A stretch of 64,000 bases of DNA from Acidilutibacter cellobiosedens (GTDB lineage: Bacteria; Bacillota; Clostridia; Tissierellales; Acidilutibacteraceae): the NCBI RefSeq assembly GCF_004103715.1, contig NZ_CP035282.1, positions 3,062,501 through 3,126,500 on the forward strand, given 5' to 3'. Position 1 is the first letter of the stretch; each line of letters starts with the position of its first letter. Under the pieces are notes generated by a model, which was given only the letters and a program-made list of their open reading frames with translations, was not told the DNA's origin and made no database searches. A program made the translations under genes and the position numbers. Shown here piece after piece: positions 27,604 to 36,725 of this stretch.

Positions 27604-29943
27604 TCACCTATTCTTCCATATTTTAGTTACCAATACGGTTGTGTCATCTTTTATATAGTCTTTATATTTTCTTTTCGCCTCCTCTATAATTTCTTTAGAT
27701 ATGGTTTGAGGATTAATACTTTTAATATTCTTAATCACCTCCATCATCCATTCTTCCTTGTCAATTACTTCTTCATTTGAATCCAATACTCCATCCGACA
27801 TCATTATGATAAAATCTCCGTCTTCAAGATATTCCTCGCAAACTTGAAAGTCTACGTCCTTCAGCATTCCTACAGGTAAAGACTGAGAATTTATCATTTT
27901 TACTCCATTTTTCTTTTTTATAAAAGTGGGAGCTGCTCCTGTTTTGATTGTCTGAAGTTTTCCGTTAAATAAATCAATAGCGGAAATATCCAAAGTAACA
28001 AATGTTTCTTCATTGCCTTTAAGAAACAACATGGAATTAATAGTGCTTAAAACCATTTCTTTATTAAATCCTGCTTCTAAACATTTTTCCAGCATAGATA
28101 TAGCTGTATTGCTTTCTGAATTTGCTTTTTGCCCTGCCCCCATACCATCACTTAATGCTATATAATAGTTATCTTTACTTTCCATATAGGTAAAAGTATC
28201 TCCCGAGATATGGTTCCCCTCTTTATAAATTGTTGAAAAGCTGGTCATAGCACTTATCTTCTTTGCCTGAGTGAATTTATAAATTTGATTCTTTTTCTTC
28301 GATTCGCTCAAATTAAATTCTCCGCTTAATTCTATTTTCAATATATCTGAAAGAATTTCTTTGATGGAATTCTCCATATTTTCGTTTTCACAAGTATTTT
28401 TTACCTCGACAAAGATTTCTAATTTCCTTTTACTTGATTCCAACACATTTACATTGGAAACATTTATCTTATTATTTTTTAATTCGGTATATATTATTTC
28501 TTCCAAATCCCTATTAAAAACTATGGGAGCATTAATGTCTTCAACTAACTCCTTCATTATTTCTGAAATCTCCTTGAACTGTTCCGACACAAGCTTTCTG
28601 TTTTCTGATACTCTTTTCTTCCAAGTATAATTTATCTTATGAATATCATAATATTTATATATGTTTTCAATCATGTCTTCTACTTTCACACATCTTTTCC
28701 TAAAAAGCTCCGGTAAGTTCTCTTCCCTTATCTCTTCCTCCGTTTCAATCTTTTCTATAAGATTAAACATAGAATAATAAGTAGTATAAAAATCCTCTCC
28801 CCAGCAAAATTTATTTAGTGAACATTTATTACATACGGTATTGGCTATTCCATCAATAAGATCATACATATCTTCCGAATTCCCGTCTGTTTCTTTTTCC
28901 GCAGCATGGACAAAGACCTCTCCCATCTCGGAAAAAACGTTGGAGATTCTTTCAATTCTGTTTGAAACGATACCCTGTATCCTTTTCCCCATGTTTTCAT
29001 CTTTTTTTAATTCTCTAGGGTTCTTTAAAAAATCGGAAAAAAACTTTTCTATTCTGGATGAGAAGATTAAAAATAAAATTGCCCCTATTCCTATTTCCTT
29101 TAAATTCAATAAACTTGAATTAAACCCGCTGATATAAAAGTTCATGATACTGTTTCCCATTAAAAACCCCAGTATTGCTCCAGTCTTTCCCAGGTCCTTA
29201 AATACTCCCGACATAAGGCCTGAAAGTCCAAATATAGATATTAAAAATGGCATATTTGTTTCTGGCAAATAAGATATCATTCCAACAGCTATTCCCATTG
29301 CTCCACCGAGAGAAGCGCCATAAATATATCCAAAAGATATTACAGTAAATATGCTTATTATATTTTTAACTGAGATACCTAAAACGCCTGCATTTTTTAC
29401 CCCTGACAACGCTAAAGCAAGAGTAATGAATGTACATATAGTTTTCTCGTTTGTAATAATATCGAAATTGTTATTTTCTATTACGGTACTGAAGAAAAAT
29501 ATATAGGTCATCGTAAACACTACTATTCCTTCAAAAAAAACAATTAAAAAATCATATATATAGTAATGCCTGAATATTATTAAAAACAATATTCTTGTAA
29601 AAAGAAACACCAAAGAAGAAAGAAAAGACATCTTGATATAAGAAATTTTTCTTTTTCTTTTCAATATTTCATAAAAAAAATAAATTCCTATCATTGAAAA
29701 AATATAAACAAAACCTTTAATCCCATGAAAAGACAATAACCCTAATGATATAATCAATAAAAGACCTATGGAATTATTATTTAAAAGATAACTGGAAAAA
29801 AATGAAACACCAAAAGGAGTAAGTTCTCCAAGTATCACCCCTCTGGATAAAAAGAATCCTAATATACCAATAAAAACAGCCTCTTTATTAAATTGAAATT
29901 GATCTGCTATTCTTCTCCTCTTTGAAGAAATCATATCTATCAT
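27604..29943 (-). CDS. spoIIE: Stage II sporulation protein E
   Basis: SpoIIE is the septum-located PP2C phosphatase that dephosphorylates SpoIIAA and so activates sigma-F in the forespore. The N-terminal third contains about ten membrane helices, a central regulatory region follows, and the PPM domain at the C-terminus has SGDTFT, ALSDGMGAG and IMMSDGVLD carrying the metal-binding aspartates. I prefer the ATG at 29943 (779 residues), nine bases after AAAGGG; earlier GTG and ATG codons lack room for that site. It keeps its Bacillus position after yabR, but is separated from the yabS-like gene by the two-component and VTC genes. Confidence 0.96.
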   Translation of the reverse strand: MIDMISSKRRRIADQFQFNKEAVFIGILGFFLSRGVILGELTPFGVSFFSSYLLNNNSIGLLLIISLGLLSFHGIKGFVYIFSMIGIYFFYEILKRKRKISYIKMSFLSSLVFLFTRILFLIIFRHYYIYDFLIVFFEGIVVFTMTYIFFFSTVIENNNFDIITNEKTICTFITLALALSGVKNAGVLGISVKNIISIFTVISFGYIYGASLGGAMGIAVGMISYLPETNMPFLISIFGLSGLMSGVFKDLGKTGAILGFLMGNSIMNFYISGFNSSLLNLKEIGIGAILFLIFSSRIEKFFSDFLKNPRELKKDENMGKRIQGIVSNRIERISNVFSEMGEVFVHAAEKETDGNSEDMYDLIDGIANTVCNKCSLNKFCWGEDFYTTYYSMFNLIEKIETEEEIREENLPELFRKRCVKVEDMIENIYKYYDIHKINYTWKKRVSENRKLVSEQFKEISEIMKELVEDINAPIVFNRDLEEIIYTELKNNKINVSNVNVLESSKRKLEIFVEVKNTCENENMENSIKEILSDILKIELSGEFNLSESKKKNQIYKFTQAKKISAMTSFSTIYKEGNHISGDTFTYMESKDNYYIALSDGMGAGQKANSESNTAISMLEKCLEAGFNKEMVLSTINSMLFLKGNEETFVTLDISAIDLFNGKLQTIKTGAAPTFIKKKNGVKMINSQSLPVGMLKDVDFQVCEEYLEDGDFIIMMSDGVLDSNEEVIDKEEWMMEVIKNIKSINPQTISKEIIEEAKRKYKDYIKDDTTVLVTKIWKNR

Positions 29944-29975
29944 TGTTTTCATCCCTTTCACTTATTTTTGTATAT

Positions 29976-30008
29976 ACTTTATCAAGTATCAAGGGAAAAA
30001 GTTGTCAA
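29976..30008 (-). promoter_or_regulatory. Candidate Spo0A-type spoIIE promoter with 21-bp spacer
   Basis: TTGACA (30003-30008) is followed after 21 bases by TAAAGT (29976-29981) on the minus strand, the unusual spacing described for the Spo0A-activated spoIIE promoter of B. subtilis. The -35 region on the other strand reads TTGTCAAT, six of eight matches to a 0A box. Confidence 0.5.
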
Positions 30009-30199
30009 TACTGGTAATCTGAAAAATAAAATATTTAGACATAAATTCGGAGTAATTATTATATTTTTCCTTTATTTTTTTAATGTAAAGTTCTATTTCT
30101 TAACTTGCAGTATGTGTATATTATTAACTCTAAAGTTAACATACCAAATTTTTATATGTAATGTATAATATTGTTTATTAACCCAACTTTAACAGAAAT

Positions 30200-30295
30200 A
30201 AAAAAAGGCCTCTACTAAAGAAGCCTTTCTTGAAGCCCATTTAAGGTCAAGTATAAAGTAAGAAAAATTAGGACTTTCCTATGGATTATAAAAAA
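30200..30295 (+). repeat. Dispersed intergenic repeat, copy C
   Basis: Has the GGCCTC/GAAGCC hairpin arms with a shortened loop lacking ATTAATA, then TTGAAGCCCATT and the tail CCTATGGATTATAA; CCAT and ATGG can pair. It abuts copy D in the same orientation. Confidence 0.7.
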
Positions 30296-30399
30296 GGCTT
30301 TCATTAAAGTATTAACACCTTAAGGAAACCCTTTTTGAAACTCATTTAATGGAAAATGCACATTAAGGAAATCATAATTTTCCTCTGAATTATAAAAAA
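30289..30399 (+). repeat. Dispersed intergenic repeat, copy D
   Basis: Complete copy in tandem with copy C: GGCTTT arm, TATTAACA loop, GAAACCC arm with T-run, TGAAACTCATT, inner stem GGAAAAT...ATTTTCC and tail CCTCTGAATTATAA. Confidence 0.72.
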
Positions 30400-30417
30400 A
30401 CCGGATTAATCCGGTTT
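30394..30417 (-). terminator. Terminator of the yabR-like S1 gene
   Basis: AAACCGGATT and AATCCGGTTT form a perfect palindrome followed by a further TTTT on the minus strand, eight bases after the stop codon. Confidence 0.85.
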
Positions 30418-30424
30418 ATGAATC

Positions 30425-30841
30425 TTATGAATCCACTGTGCTTTTGCTTTTCTTTTGACCAAGTCCCCTTCTATTTTCCCTTGACTTGAGTTGATCTTGC
30501 CTTTCATTACTTTCTTTTAAAAATTTTGAAAGCTTATCTTCGAAAGTTAAAAGTTTTTGTTTTTCATCAGTTTTTCCCCAATCTATTTCAACAGGCATAT
30601 TAGTTTTAGGTTTGGCTTGTCTGATAGAAAGGCTTATTTTCCCTTCTTTAGAGATAGAAAGAACCTTCACCTTCACCTTTTGATCCTTTTTCAGATAATC
30701 GCTAACCTTTTGAACATAATGATCTGAGATTTCTGAAATATGAACTAACCCAGTCTTTCCCTCAGCCAATTGTATAAATGCTCCAAAATTTGTTATTCCG
30801 GTAATAGTGCCGTCAACTACCTCTCCTACAGTTACAGGCAT
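30425..30841 (-). CDS. yabR: S1 RNA-binding domain protein (YabR-like)
   Basis: A 138-residue protein with one S1 OB-fold domain at residues 1-72 (VGEVVDGTITGITNFGAFIQL and GLVHISEIS) and a charged C-terminal tail of about 65 residues. It lies between divIC and spoIIE, the exact position of B. subtilis yabR, a general-stress-like RNA-binding protein related to the polynucleotide phosphorylase S1 domain. It probably binds RNA; no further function can be read. Confidence 0.9.
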   Translation of the reverse strand: MPVTVGEVVDGTITGITNFGAFIQLAEGKTGLVHISEISDHYVQKVSDYLKKDQKVKVKVLSISKEGKISLSIRQAKPKTNMPVEIDWGKTDEKQKLLTFEDKLSKFLKESNERQDQLKSRENRRGLGQKKSKSTVDS

Positions 30842-30919
30842 ATATAAAATACTCCTCCTTATAAAATTTTTTCTCTCTTAAGTATATATTAAAAATTTGT
30901 TTATGTCAATTTAATCCGT

Positions 30920-31228
30920 TTATTTTCTTCCTTTGAGAAAGGCATTATTACTCTTATTAAGGTCAACGTACATGATCTCCCTTGGCTTTACCATATTCAA
31001 ATCTTCCCTTGCAGTTTTTTCTACAAATTCTAAGGTATTACTTTGATCAATTTCTTTATCTATTTCATTAATTTGTTTTTTAATTTCTTTTACTTCCTGC
31101 ACCTTTTGAGCCTTTTCTTGGGATAAGTTTTTAAACATCTTTTGCTGACTAATAATAGCACTGCCAATATATAAAGCAAAGAATAAAATAAATAAATGCC
31201 TAATTTTAATTCTCTTGTTTTTCTTCAT
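30920..31228 (-). CDS. divIC: Septum formation initiator family protein (DivIC/FtsB-like)
   Basis: A 102-residue protein with a short basic cytoplasmic N-terminus, one membrane helix (about 11-27), and an extracytoplasmic coiled coil (about 33-65) followed by the FVEKTAREDLNMVKPREIMYV segment typical of DivIC/FtsB, division-complex proteins that work with FtsL and DivIB. Gene order yabP-yabQ-divIC-yabR matches Bacillus. Confidence 0.9.
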   Translation of the reverse strand: MKKNKRIKIRHLFILFFALYIGSAIISQQKMFKNLSQEKAQKVQEVKEIKKQINEIDKEIDQSNTLEFVEKTAREDLNMVKPREIMYVDLNKSNNAFLKGRK

Positions 31229-31277
31229 AAGATCACCACCTTAATATAGAATATTCTACACCAATTTTAAAAATCCT

Positions 31278-31754
31278 CTATTTCTTTTTTGATATTATAT
31301 CTTTATATTTTCCAACATCTTTTATCATTCTGTTAAAAATATGTCTTATATTTTTTACTTTCTTTGTTCTTAGTTTCAATTTTCTTTTTAAAATTATAAC
31401 GGGATAAAAAATTATTGAAAAAACTTTTTTAAATCCTTTTATTAAAGACCCAAAAATAAAAAATAGTATTTTAAATACAACTTTTTCAAGTATTTTTAAA
31501 TACAACAATATTCCTATAAAGAATCCCAAAAATACATATCCTCTTAATTCTCCCCAATTACTTTTTAATAATATATTAAATATTACTAAGGCGGCTATAA
31601 TCCAAAAGAATAAGTCTTCAATATAAGTTGCGAATTTCTTCGGTTTCAAAAAATATCTAATAACCTTATATAAATCATATATAAGTCCTATCATCAATCC
31701 GCCATAAACAGTACTCAAAAATATATACCCCTGTATTTTAAGAGAACTATCCAT
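31278..31754 (-). CDS. yabQ: Spore cortex biosynthesis protein YabQ
   Basis: About 158 residues with four hydrophobic helices in the first 120 positions and a very basic C-terminus. The start-proximal QGYIFLSTVYGGLMIGLIYDLYKVIRYF is characteristic of YabQ, a mother-cell membrane protein needed for cortex formation. I start at ATG 31754 (MDSSLKIQG) because GGAGTGG lies just upstream; an ATG at 31775 overlapping the yabP stop is an alternative. It is coupled to yabP. Confidence 0.88.
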   Translation of the reverse strand: MDSSLKIQGYIFLSTVYGGLMIGLIYDLYKVIRYFLKPKKFATYIEDLFFWIIAALVIFNILLKSNWGELRGYVFLGFFIGILLYLKILEKVVFKILFFIFGSLIKGFKKVFSIIFYPVIILKRKLKLRTKKVKNIRHIFNRMIKDVGKYKDIISKKK

Positions 31755-31771
31755 ACTTACCACTCCAAAAA

Positions 31772-32053
31772 TCATTTAAACATCTTCCCAAATAAGCTGT
31801 TTTTACCTATGTTATCCTTGTTAGAATAAGTAATACTATTAATTGTCCCTTCTATGTTTAAATTCCCCTTTTCTAAGTTTAAATTGCTTATATTCAGCTC
31901 ATTTCCTTTTATAACTATTCCTCCTTTAATTGAATTCAATATAATGGTATTATCATTAAAGCTCTCCACTTGCTCTATCCCGGTAATAGTAAGATTACCT
32001 CTATTTTCAAGAATTATGTTTTGAGTTGTAAAAGTCGTTTTATTTTCACCCAT
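31772..32053 (-). CDS. yabP: Sporulation protein YabP
   Basis: A 93-residue YabP/YqfC-type sporulation protein, mostly beta-strand. The TTQNIILENRGNLTITGIEQVESFND segment is typical. YabP acts in the mother cell with YabQ, whose gene overlaps its 3' end. It follows rqcP after a strong terminator, so it should have its own sporulation (sigma-E) promoter, which I could not identify in the 69-base gap. Confidence 0.92.
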   Translation of the reverse strand: MGENKTTFTTQNIILENRGNLTITGIEQVESFNDNTIILNSIKGGIVIKGNELNISNLNLEKGNLNIEGTINSITYSNKDNIGKNSLFGKMFK

Positions 32054-32091
32054 AGGCCTATCCCCCTTATCATATTCTATTAAATATTATG

Positions 32092-32120
32092 AAAAAAAAA
32101 AGGCTTTTATTACAAAAGCC
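32092..32120 (-). terminator. Terminator of rqcP
   Basis: GGCTTTT and AAAAGCC arms with a 5-base loop, followed on the minus strand by about ten T. It starts at the rqcP stop and separates it from yabP. Confidence 0.9.
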
Positions 32121-32122
32121 CT

Positions 32123-32362
32123 TTACAATACTTTAAATACTTCCTTAGAATTATCCCTGCTCACATTATTCTGTACACTTAATACTTCTATCTTCATGAT
32201 ACCCTGACCAAATTTAATTTCAACTATGTCTCCTACTTCAACTTCATCCCCCGGTTTTGCTATTTTTCCATTAATAATGACTCTTCCTTGATCACATGAT
32301 TCCTTAGCTACAGTCCTTCTTTTTATTATTCTTGAATTTTTTAAAAACTTATCGATTCTCAT
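32123..32362 (-). CDS. rqcP: S4-domain RNA-binding protein RqcP (YabO/HslR)
   Basis: A 79-residue protein made of one S4 RNA-binding domain (MRIDKFLKNSRIIKRRTVAKE...GRVIINGKIAKPGDEVEVGD). RqcP helps RqcH add alanine tails to peptides stuck on 50S subunits during ribosome quality control. It lies between HU and yabP as yabO does in Bacillus. Confidence 0.93.
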   Translation of the reverse strand: MRIDKFLKNSRIIKRRTVAKESCDQGRVIINGKIAKPGDEVEVGDIVEIKFGQGIMKIEVLSVQNNVSRDNSKEVFKVL

Positions 32363-32381
32363 GAAATCCCCTCCATAAAAA

Positions 32382-32402
32382 AATCAGGTCAAAGACCTGA
32401 TT
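32382..32402 (-). terminator. Terminator of the HU gene
   Basis: AATCAGGTC, a 3-base loop and GACCTGATT, then TTTTT on the minus strand, four bases beyond the HU stop. Confidence 0.9.
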
Positions 32403-32406
32403 TTTC

Positions 32407-32685
32407 TTACTTATTCACTATTTCTTTTAATGCCTTGCCAGCTTTAAACACTGGAGCTTTTGAGGCTGGAATTTGAATAACTTCTTCAGGATTCCTTGGA
32501 TTCCTTCCTTCTCTGGCTTTTCTTTCTCTTACTTCAAAAGTTCCAAAACCAACTAATTGAACCTTATCTCCTTTTGCCAGAGCTTCCTCCACTACCTTCA
32601 TAAATGCATTTAAAGCATTCTCTGTGTCCTTCTTTGTCAAATTACTTTTTTCAGCTATGCTGGAAACTAATTCAGCTTTGTTCAT
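32407..32685 (-). CDS. hup: HU-family DNA-binding protein
   Basis: A 92-residue nucleoid protein of the HU/IHF family. It begins MNKAELVSSIAEKSNLTKKD, has GFGTFEVRERKAREGRNPRNPEE with the conserved proline in the DNA-bending arm, and ends VFKAGKALKEIVN. The ATG follows AAGGAGG. It lies between mazG and rqcP and has its own terminator, consistent with high expression. Confidence 0.97.
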   Translation of the reverse strand: MNKAELVSSIAEKSNLTKKDTENALNAFMKVVEEALAKGDKVQLVGFGTFEVRERKAREGRNPRNPEEVIQIPASKAPVFKAGKALKEIVNK

Positions 32686-32767
32686 AAATTTATTCCTCCT
32701 TACTAATTGTTTAAATCAGTTTATATCTTTATTTCTATGCTAATCTTGAAAATCCTTCTTTTAAACA

Positions 32768-34258
32768 CTAATTTTTATCAAATCGTTTATTTTTATGTAT
32801 CTTTGATAGATTCCATAGTTCATCCATTTCTTCTAAAGTCATTTCTTTTAAATCCTTGTTTCTTTGGTTACTTAAATTTTCCATTTCCTCAAACCTGTTA
32901 ATAAACTTATTTATACTTTTGTTAAGAATTACTTCCGGATTGATATTAAAAAATCTACAAACGTTTACTACCGAAAATAATAAATCTCCCAGTTCTTCTT
33001 CTAATCTATCCATATCACCACCTTTAAAATTATTTAAGATTTCAAGTACTTCTAAATATTCCTCCTTAATCTTTGAAACAGCTCCATCTACATTATTCCA
33101 ATCAAAACCTACTTCCTTAGCCCTTTCTTGCACCTTATAACTTCTCATAAGGGAAGGAAGGGGAGGAATACTTTTTAGTCTCTCTGTGTAACTTACAATA
33201 TTTTGAGCTTTAAATTTTATATCATTCCAATTATATACTACTTCCTCAGAATTTTCTACTTTTTTTTCTTCAAAAACGTGAGGATGTCTATCTATAAGTT
33301 TATTACATATTTTTGTGGTAACATCCCATATATTAAAATTTCCATCTTCACTTCCTATCTGACTGTGAAAAATGACCTGAAGAATCAAATCCCCCAACTC
33401 TTCAACTAAATTATCAATATCTCCCTGATCTATTGCATCTACTACCTCATAAGCCTCTTCAATAGCACATTCTCTTATCGATAAATGGGTCTGCTCTCTA
33501 TCCCAGGGACAGCCGTCTTCTCCTCTTAACCTTTCTACCAAACTAAGGAGATCATTAAAATCATATAATTTTTTATTTATTTTATCCACCTTAGGAATAT
33601 ATATACTTGTAAGATAGCTTATTTCCTTTATTCTGTCAAGCCCATAAATAGGTATTTTAAATATTTTTTCTTTTCCCTCAATTCCTGCAGCATTTATTAC
33701 ATATATTTCAAATTCATCGCCATATATTTCTGATAAAATAATCTTTACTTCCGATGCTATTCTGCTATTGTATACTTGTGTTATAATCATATCCGTATTT
33801 ATATCGACATAATAAGGCTTTAAGTTTATACCGTTTATTAATTTTAATCCATCTATAGGGTCACGATTTACTGCAATAAGTATAGGATCGATGAAACTCA
33901 TTCCTGGGATTATTTCCAACTCCACTCTTTTTTGTTTCTCCATCTCCAAAAGAATCTCGACACTTTTTTCCGCCACAATAGGATTCCCTGGAACAAAATA
34001 ATTTATTATATTAAATTCCTTAGATTTTTCTATTAGATCCTTAGCTATGAATTCATAAATATCTTCAAATTTATCCTTTTTTTCATATACGTAATCATAA
34101 GTCTCATAGGAAATATTTTTCCCCTTAATATAGTCTATAATAGGATGTTTCTCAGTCCTTAAATAATTTTTGTCTCCACTGTTAAGCCTTTCAACAACTT
34201 TTAAAGTTAAGCTTCCTACATCTCCAGGTCCTAACCCTAATACATATATCTTCCCCAT
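32768..34258 (-). CDS. mazG: MazG nucleotide pyrophosphohydrolase with methylase-like N-terminus (YabN)
   Basis: A 496-residue fusion. Residues 1-220 are a tetrapyrrole (SAM-dependent) methylase-like domain, starting IYVLGLGPGDVGSLTLKV; residues about 235-490 are two MazG repeats with DGCPWDREQTHLSIRE and the metal-binding motifs EEAYEVVDAI, EELGDLILQVIFH and EELGDLLFSVVNV. MazG hydrolyses non-canonical and canonical NTPs. The fusion and position match YabN of B. subtilis. It lies 31 bases after the spoVB gene. Confidence 0.95.
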   Translation of the reverse strand: MGKIYVLGLGPGDVGSLTLKVVERLNSGDKNYLRTEKHPIIDYIKGKNISYETYDYVYEKKDKFEDIYEFIAKDLIEKSKEFNIINYFVPGNPIVAEKSVEILLEMEKQKRVELEIIPGMSFIDPILIAVNRDPIDGLKLINGINLKPYYVDINTDMIITQVYNSRIASEVKIILSEIYGDEFEIYVINAAGIEGKEKIFKIPIYGLDRIKEISYLTSIYIPKVDKINKKLYDFNDLLSLVERLRGEDGCPWDREQTHLSIRECAIEEAYEVVDAIDQGDIDNLVEELGDLILQVIFHSQIGSEDGNFNIWDVTTKICNKLIDRHPHVFEEKKVENSEEVVYNWNDIKFKAQNIVSYTERLKSIPPLPSLMRSYKVQERAKEVGFDWNNVDGAVSKIKEEYLEVLEILNNFKGGDMDRLEEELGDLLFSVVNVCRFFNINPEVILNKSINKFINRFEEMENLSNQRNKDLKEMTLEEMDELWNLSKIHKNKRFDKN

Positions 34259-34289
34259 ATTATCTTCTCCTTATTTTATCATAATATTA

Positions 34290-35903
34290 TTATTTAAGTA
34301 ACTTTAATTTATAAAGGATTCCTGCAATTTTGTCTCCTTTGGGAAGAATTTTAAAATCCTCATTGGTAATGGCTCCTGTAATTATTAAAAGTATAAAATA
34401 AACAATCACTCCTATAAATATTCCTATTAAAGTAGAAATTTTACCTCCTAATATTCCCTCAAAAAGTCTATATCCTAAGAAAGCCGCTACTGCCATTCCT
34501 AAGGAAGACAAAAAAGGTTTAATAAATACTTCTTTCATATTAAATTTAACCTTCGAATATCTTTTTACTGCAGATAAATCCAACATTCCGGCAATAAAAT
34601 AAGCTACTACTGTACTAATGGCAGCACCCTTCACATTTATCCAAGAAATTCCCGTTAATATATAAGTGAGAAAAGTTTTAACAACAGCACCTAAAAAAAG
34701 ATTTTTTACGGGAACAAAGGGCCTTCCCATACCTTGAAGCATTGCCGTTAAGGACTGTACCATGGTTAAAAATATTACTCCAAATGAAAGAAGTTGAAGT
34801 ATCTCTCCGGTATTATTCAATGATTCAATATCATTCTTAAAATATAAAAGTTTAATAATCGGTTTCCCAAGGACAAATAAGCCAAAAGCACAGGGAAGTC
34901 CTATAAGCAAAGTAATTCTTAATCCCGAGGATGTAATACTTTTAACTTCGCTGTAGTTTCTCTTTGTATAAGCTTCCGATATAGATGGCACAAGGCTTAT
35001 AGCTAAAGCCATAGAAAACACTTGAGGTAAATTAATCAATGTTTGAGCAAGACCTTTAAGTTGTCCGTAAAGATTATTTGATTCAAATTCAGAAAATCCT
35101 ATACTTTGAAGACGTCTTAAAACTATTGCCGCATCTATAGTATCCATTATTGGGGCAATGGAAGCCCCTATTGTTATAGGTATGGCTATAATAAGTAAAT
35201 TTTTTATGATTCTGCTTACCGATTCTTCCTTAGCATTTAAAGAACTTCTTATCTCCTTATTCATCTTTTTTCTATTTAGAAAATAAATCCATACTATGGA
35301 AAGGGTTCCCGCTATAGCTCCTATAGAGCCACCAAAAGAGGCTCCTCCTGCTGCTATAGGTATCCCTTTATCCAAGAGGTAATATGTAAGAAAAAGTCCG
35401 ACAATTACCCTAAAAAGCTGCTCTGATATTTGAGATAAAGCTGTGGGTTTCATGTTTTGAGTCCCTTGAAAATATCCCCTGAAGGCAGACATTATAGGAA
35501 CAAAAAAAAGTGCCGGCACAAGAGCGATTAATGCGTAATATGCATTTTTATTTCCAAGATGCTCTACTATTGACTCCGCATTTAACAAAACAAGCATGCT
35601 TGAAAGTATTCCGCATATAAATAATCCTAACAAAGCAATTTTAAATATTTTATATGCTCCCTTAAAATCTCTTAAAGCTCTTTTTTCAGATACTAATTTC
35701 GCAATCGCTACAGGAAATCCTGATGTAGAAACAGTAAGTATCAAAACATACAGGGGATAAGCTGTTTGATAGTAACCCATACCTTCTGTCTTAATTATAT
35801 TACTTATAGGAAGTCTATAAACAGCACCTAAGAGTTTAACAATCATTCCGGCAACTCCTAAAATCGCTGCTCCTTTTAAAAATTTTTCTTTACTCATATT
35901 CAT
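34290..35903 (-). CDS. Polysaccharide biosynthesis/flippase protein (SpoVB/YabM family)
   Basis: A 537-residue MATE/MVF-type membrane transporter with about 14 helices. The N-terminus KFLKGAAILGVAGMIVKLLGAVYRLP and PLYVLILTVSTSGFPVAIAKLVSE are typical of SpoVB/YtgP/YabM lipid II or polysaccharide flippases. It lies downstream of spoVT, where B. subtilis has yabM. A lipid-linked precursor as substrate is inferred from the family. The ATG follows GGAGGATTA. Confidence 0.93.
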   Translation of the reverse strand: MNMSKEKFLKGAAILGVAGMIVKLLGAVYRLPISNIIKTEGMGYYQTAYPLYVLILTVSTSGFPVAIAKLVSEKRALRDFKGAYKIFKIALLGLFICGILSSMLVLLNAESIVEHLGNKNAYYALIALVPALFFVPIMSAFRGYFQGTQNMKPTALSQISEQLFRVIVGLFLTYYLLDKGIPIAAGGASFGGSIGAIAGTLSIVWIYFLNRKKMNKEIRSSLNAKEESVSRIIKNLLIIAIPITIGASIAPIMDTIDAAIVLRRLQSIGFSEFESNNLYGQLKGLAQTLINLPQVFSMALAISLVPSISEAYTKRNYSEVKSITSSGLRITLLIGLPCAFGLFVLGKPIIKLLYFKNDIESLNNTGEILQLLSFGVIFLTMVQSLTAMLQGMGRPFVPVKNLFLGAVVKTFLTYILTGISWINVKGAAISTVVAYFIAGMLDLSAVKRYSKVKFNMKEVFIKPFLSSLGMAVAAFLGYRLFEGILGGKISTLIGIFIGVIVYFILLIITGAITNEDFKILPKGDKIAGILYKLKLLK

Positions 35904-35996
35904 TAATCCTCCTGCTAAATGCTTATTTAAACGTTTTAATAAATTCTATTATATCAGAAATATACTTTATATCAAACAAATTTATGACAAATTAAT

Positions 35997-36023
35997 ATAG
36001 CCTGCATTTTATAAGCAGGCTAT
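35997..36023 (-). terminator. Terminator of spoVT
   Basis: ATAGCCTGC and GCAGGCTAT form a 9-bp stem with a 9-base loop; the tail ATTAATTT on the minus strand is weak. Confidence 0.65.
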
Positions 36024-36024
36024 A

Positions 36025-36576
36025 TTAATTCTCCATTTGTTTGGAAAGAAACCCAGCAGCGGTTTCTGCCAATTTTATTTCTACTTCTCCCATATTAGCA
36101 TTCGGTTCTTTAGAAAAGAAAATTACAGTACCTATAGGATCTCCCTGCATAACAATGGGAGCTATTACTTGAGCAGTATATCTATCTGCATTTTCATCTT
36201 CATAGAAAAGTTTAACAGGTCTATTGCCTTCATCTGTCGTATAAGTTTTTCTTCCTTCCATTATTTTCTCGAGATCAGGACTTACTCTTTTATCCAAGAA
36301 TTCCTTTTTTGAACCTCCGGAAATTGCTATTATAGTATCTCTGTCTGTAATCACACATACATTATTATTAACTTCATACAAAGATTCACAATATTCTGTA
36401 GCAAATTCATTCAACTCTCCAATAGGAGAATATTTTTTAAGTATTACCTCTCCTTCTCTATCAGTAAATATCTCTAAGGGATCTCCTTCTCTTATTCTTA
36501 GAGTTCTTCTGATTTCTTTAGGAATAACAACCCTACCCAGATCGTCGATTCTTCTTACTATTCCAGTAGCTTTCAT
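36025..36576 (-). CDS. spoVT: Stage V sporulation protein T
   Basis: A 183-residue transcription factor controlling forespore sigma-G genes. Residues 1-52 form the AbrB-like swapped-hairpin DNA-binding domain (GIVRRIDDLGRVVIPKEIRRTLRI...GDPLEIF), and the rest is the GAF-like regulatory domain with CVITDRDTIIAISGG. The ATG follows GGAGGG. It lies alone between the prsA-like gene and spoVB. Confidence 0.97.
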   Translation of the reverse strand: MKATGIVRRIDDLGRVVIPKEIRRTLRIREGDPLEIFTDREGEVILKKYSPIGELNEFATEYCESLYEVNNNVCVITDRDTIIAISGGSKKEFLDKRVSPDLEKIMEGRKTYTTDEGNRPVKLFYEDENADRYTAQVIAPIVMQGDPIGTVIFFSKEPNANMGEVEIKLAETAAGFLSKQMEN

Positions 36577-36725
36577 TTTTTCCCTCCTTTGAAGTATAAT
36601 ATAAACTTATGTATGCTTATTATTTTACTATCAGAGGTATTTTATACATGTATAGTAAAGTTAAGTTAAAGTATTACTTTAAATTGGATAAAAAATGGTT
36701 ATATATAGTAAATGTAACTTCACTT

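Larger units (their letters stand above)
29962..30424. other. Non-coding interval upstream of spoIIE
   Basis: This 463-bp gap holds the candidate spoIIE promoter, a very AT-rich stretch (30010-30195) in which I see nothing specific, two tandem copies of the dispersed repeat (30200-30399) and the terminator of the S1-domain gene. Confidence 0.7.

Noticed and set aside
30200-30399. Tandem repeats considered as a CRISPR array
   Set aside because: Only two units, diverged in sequence, without spacers or cas genes; they belong to the dispersed repeat family.
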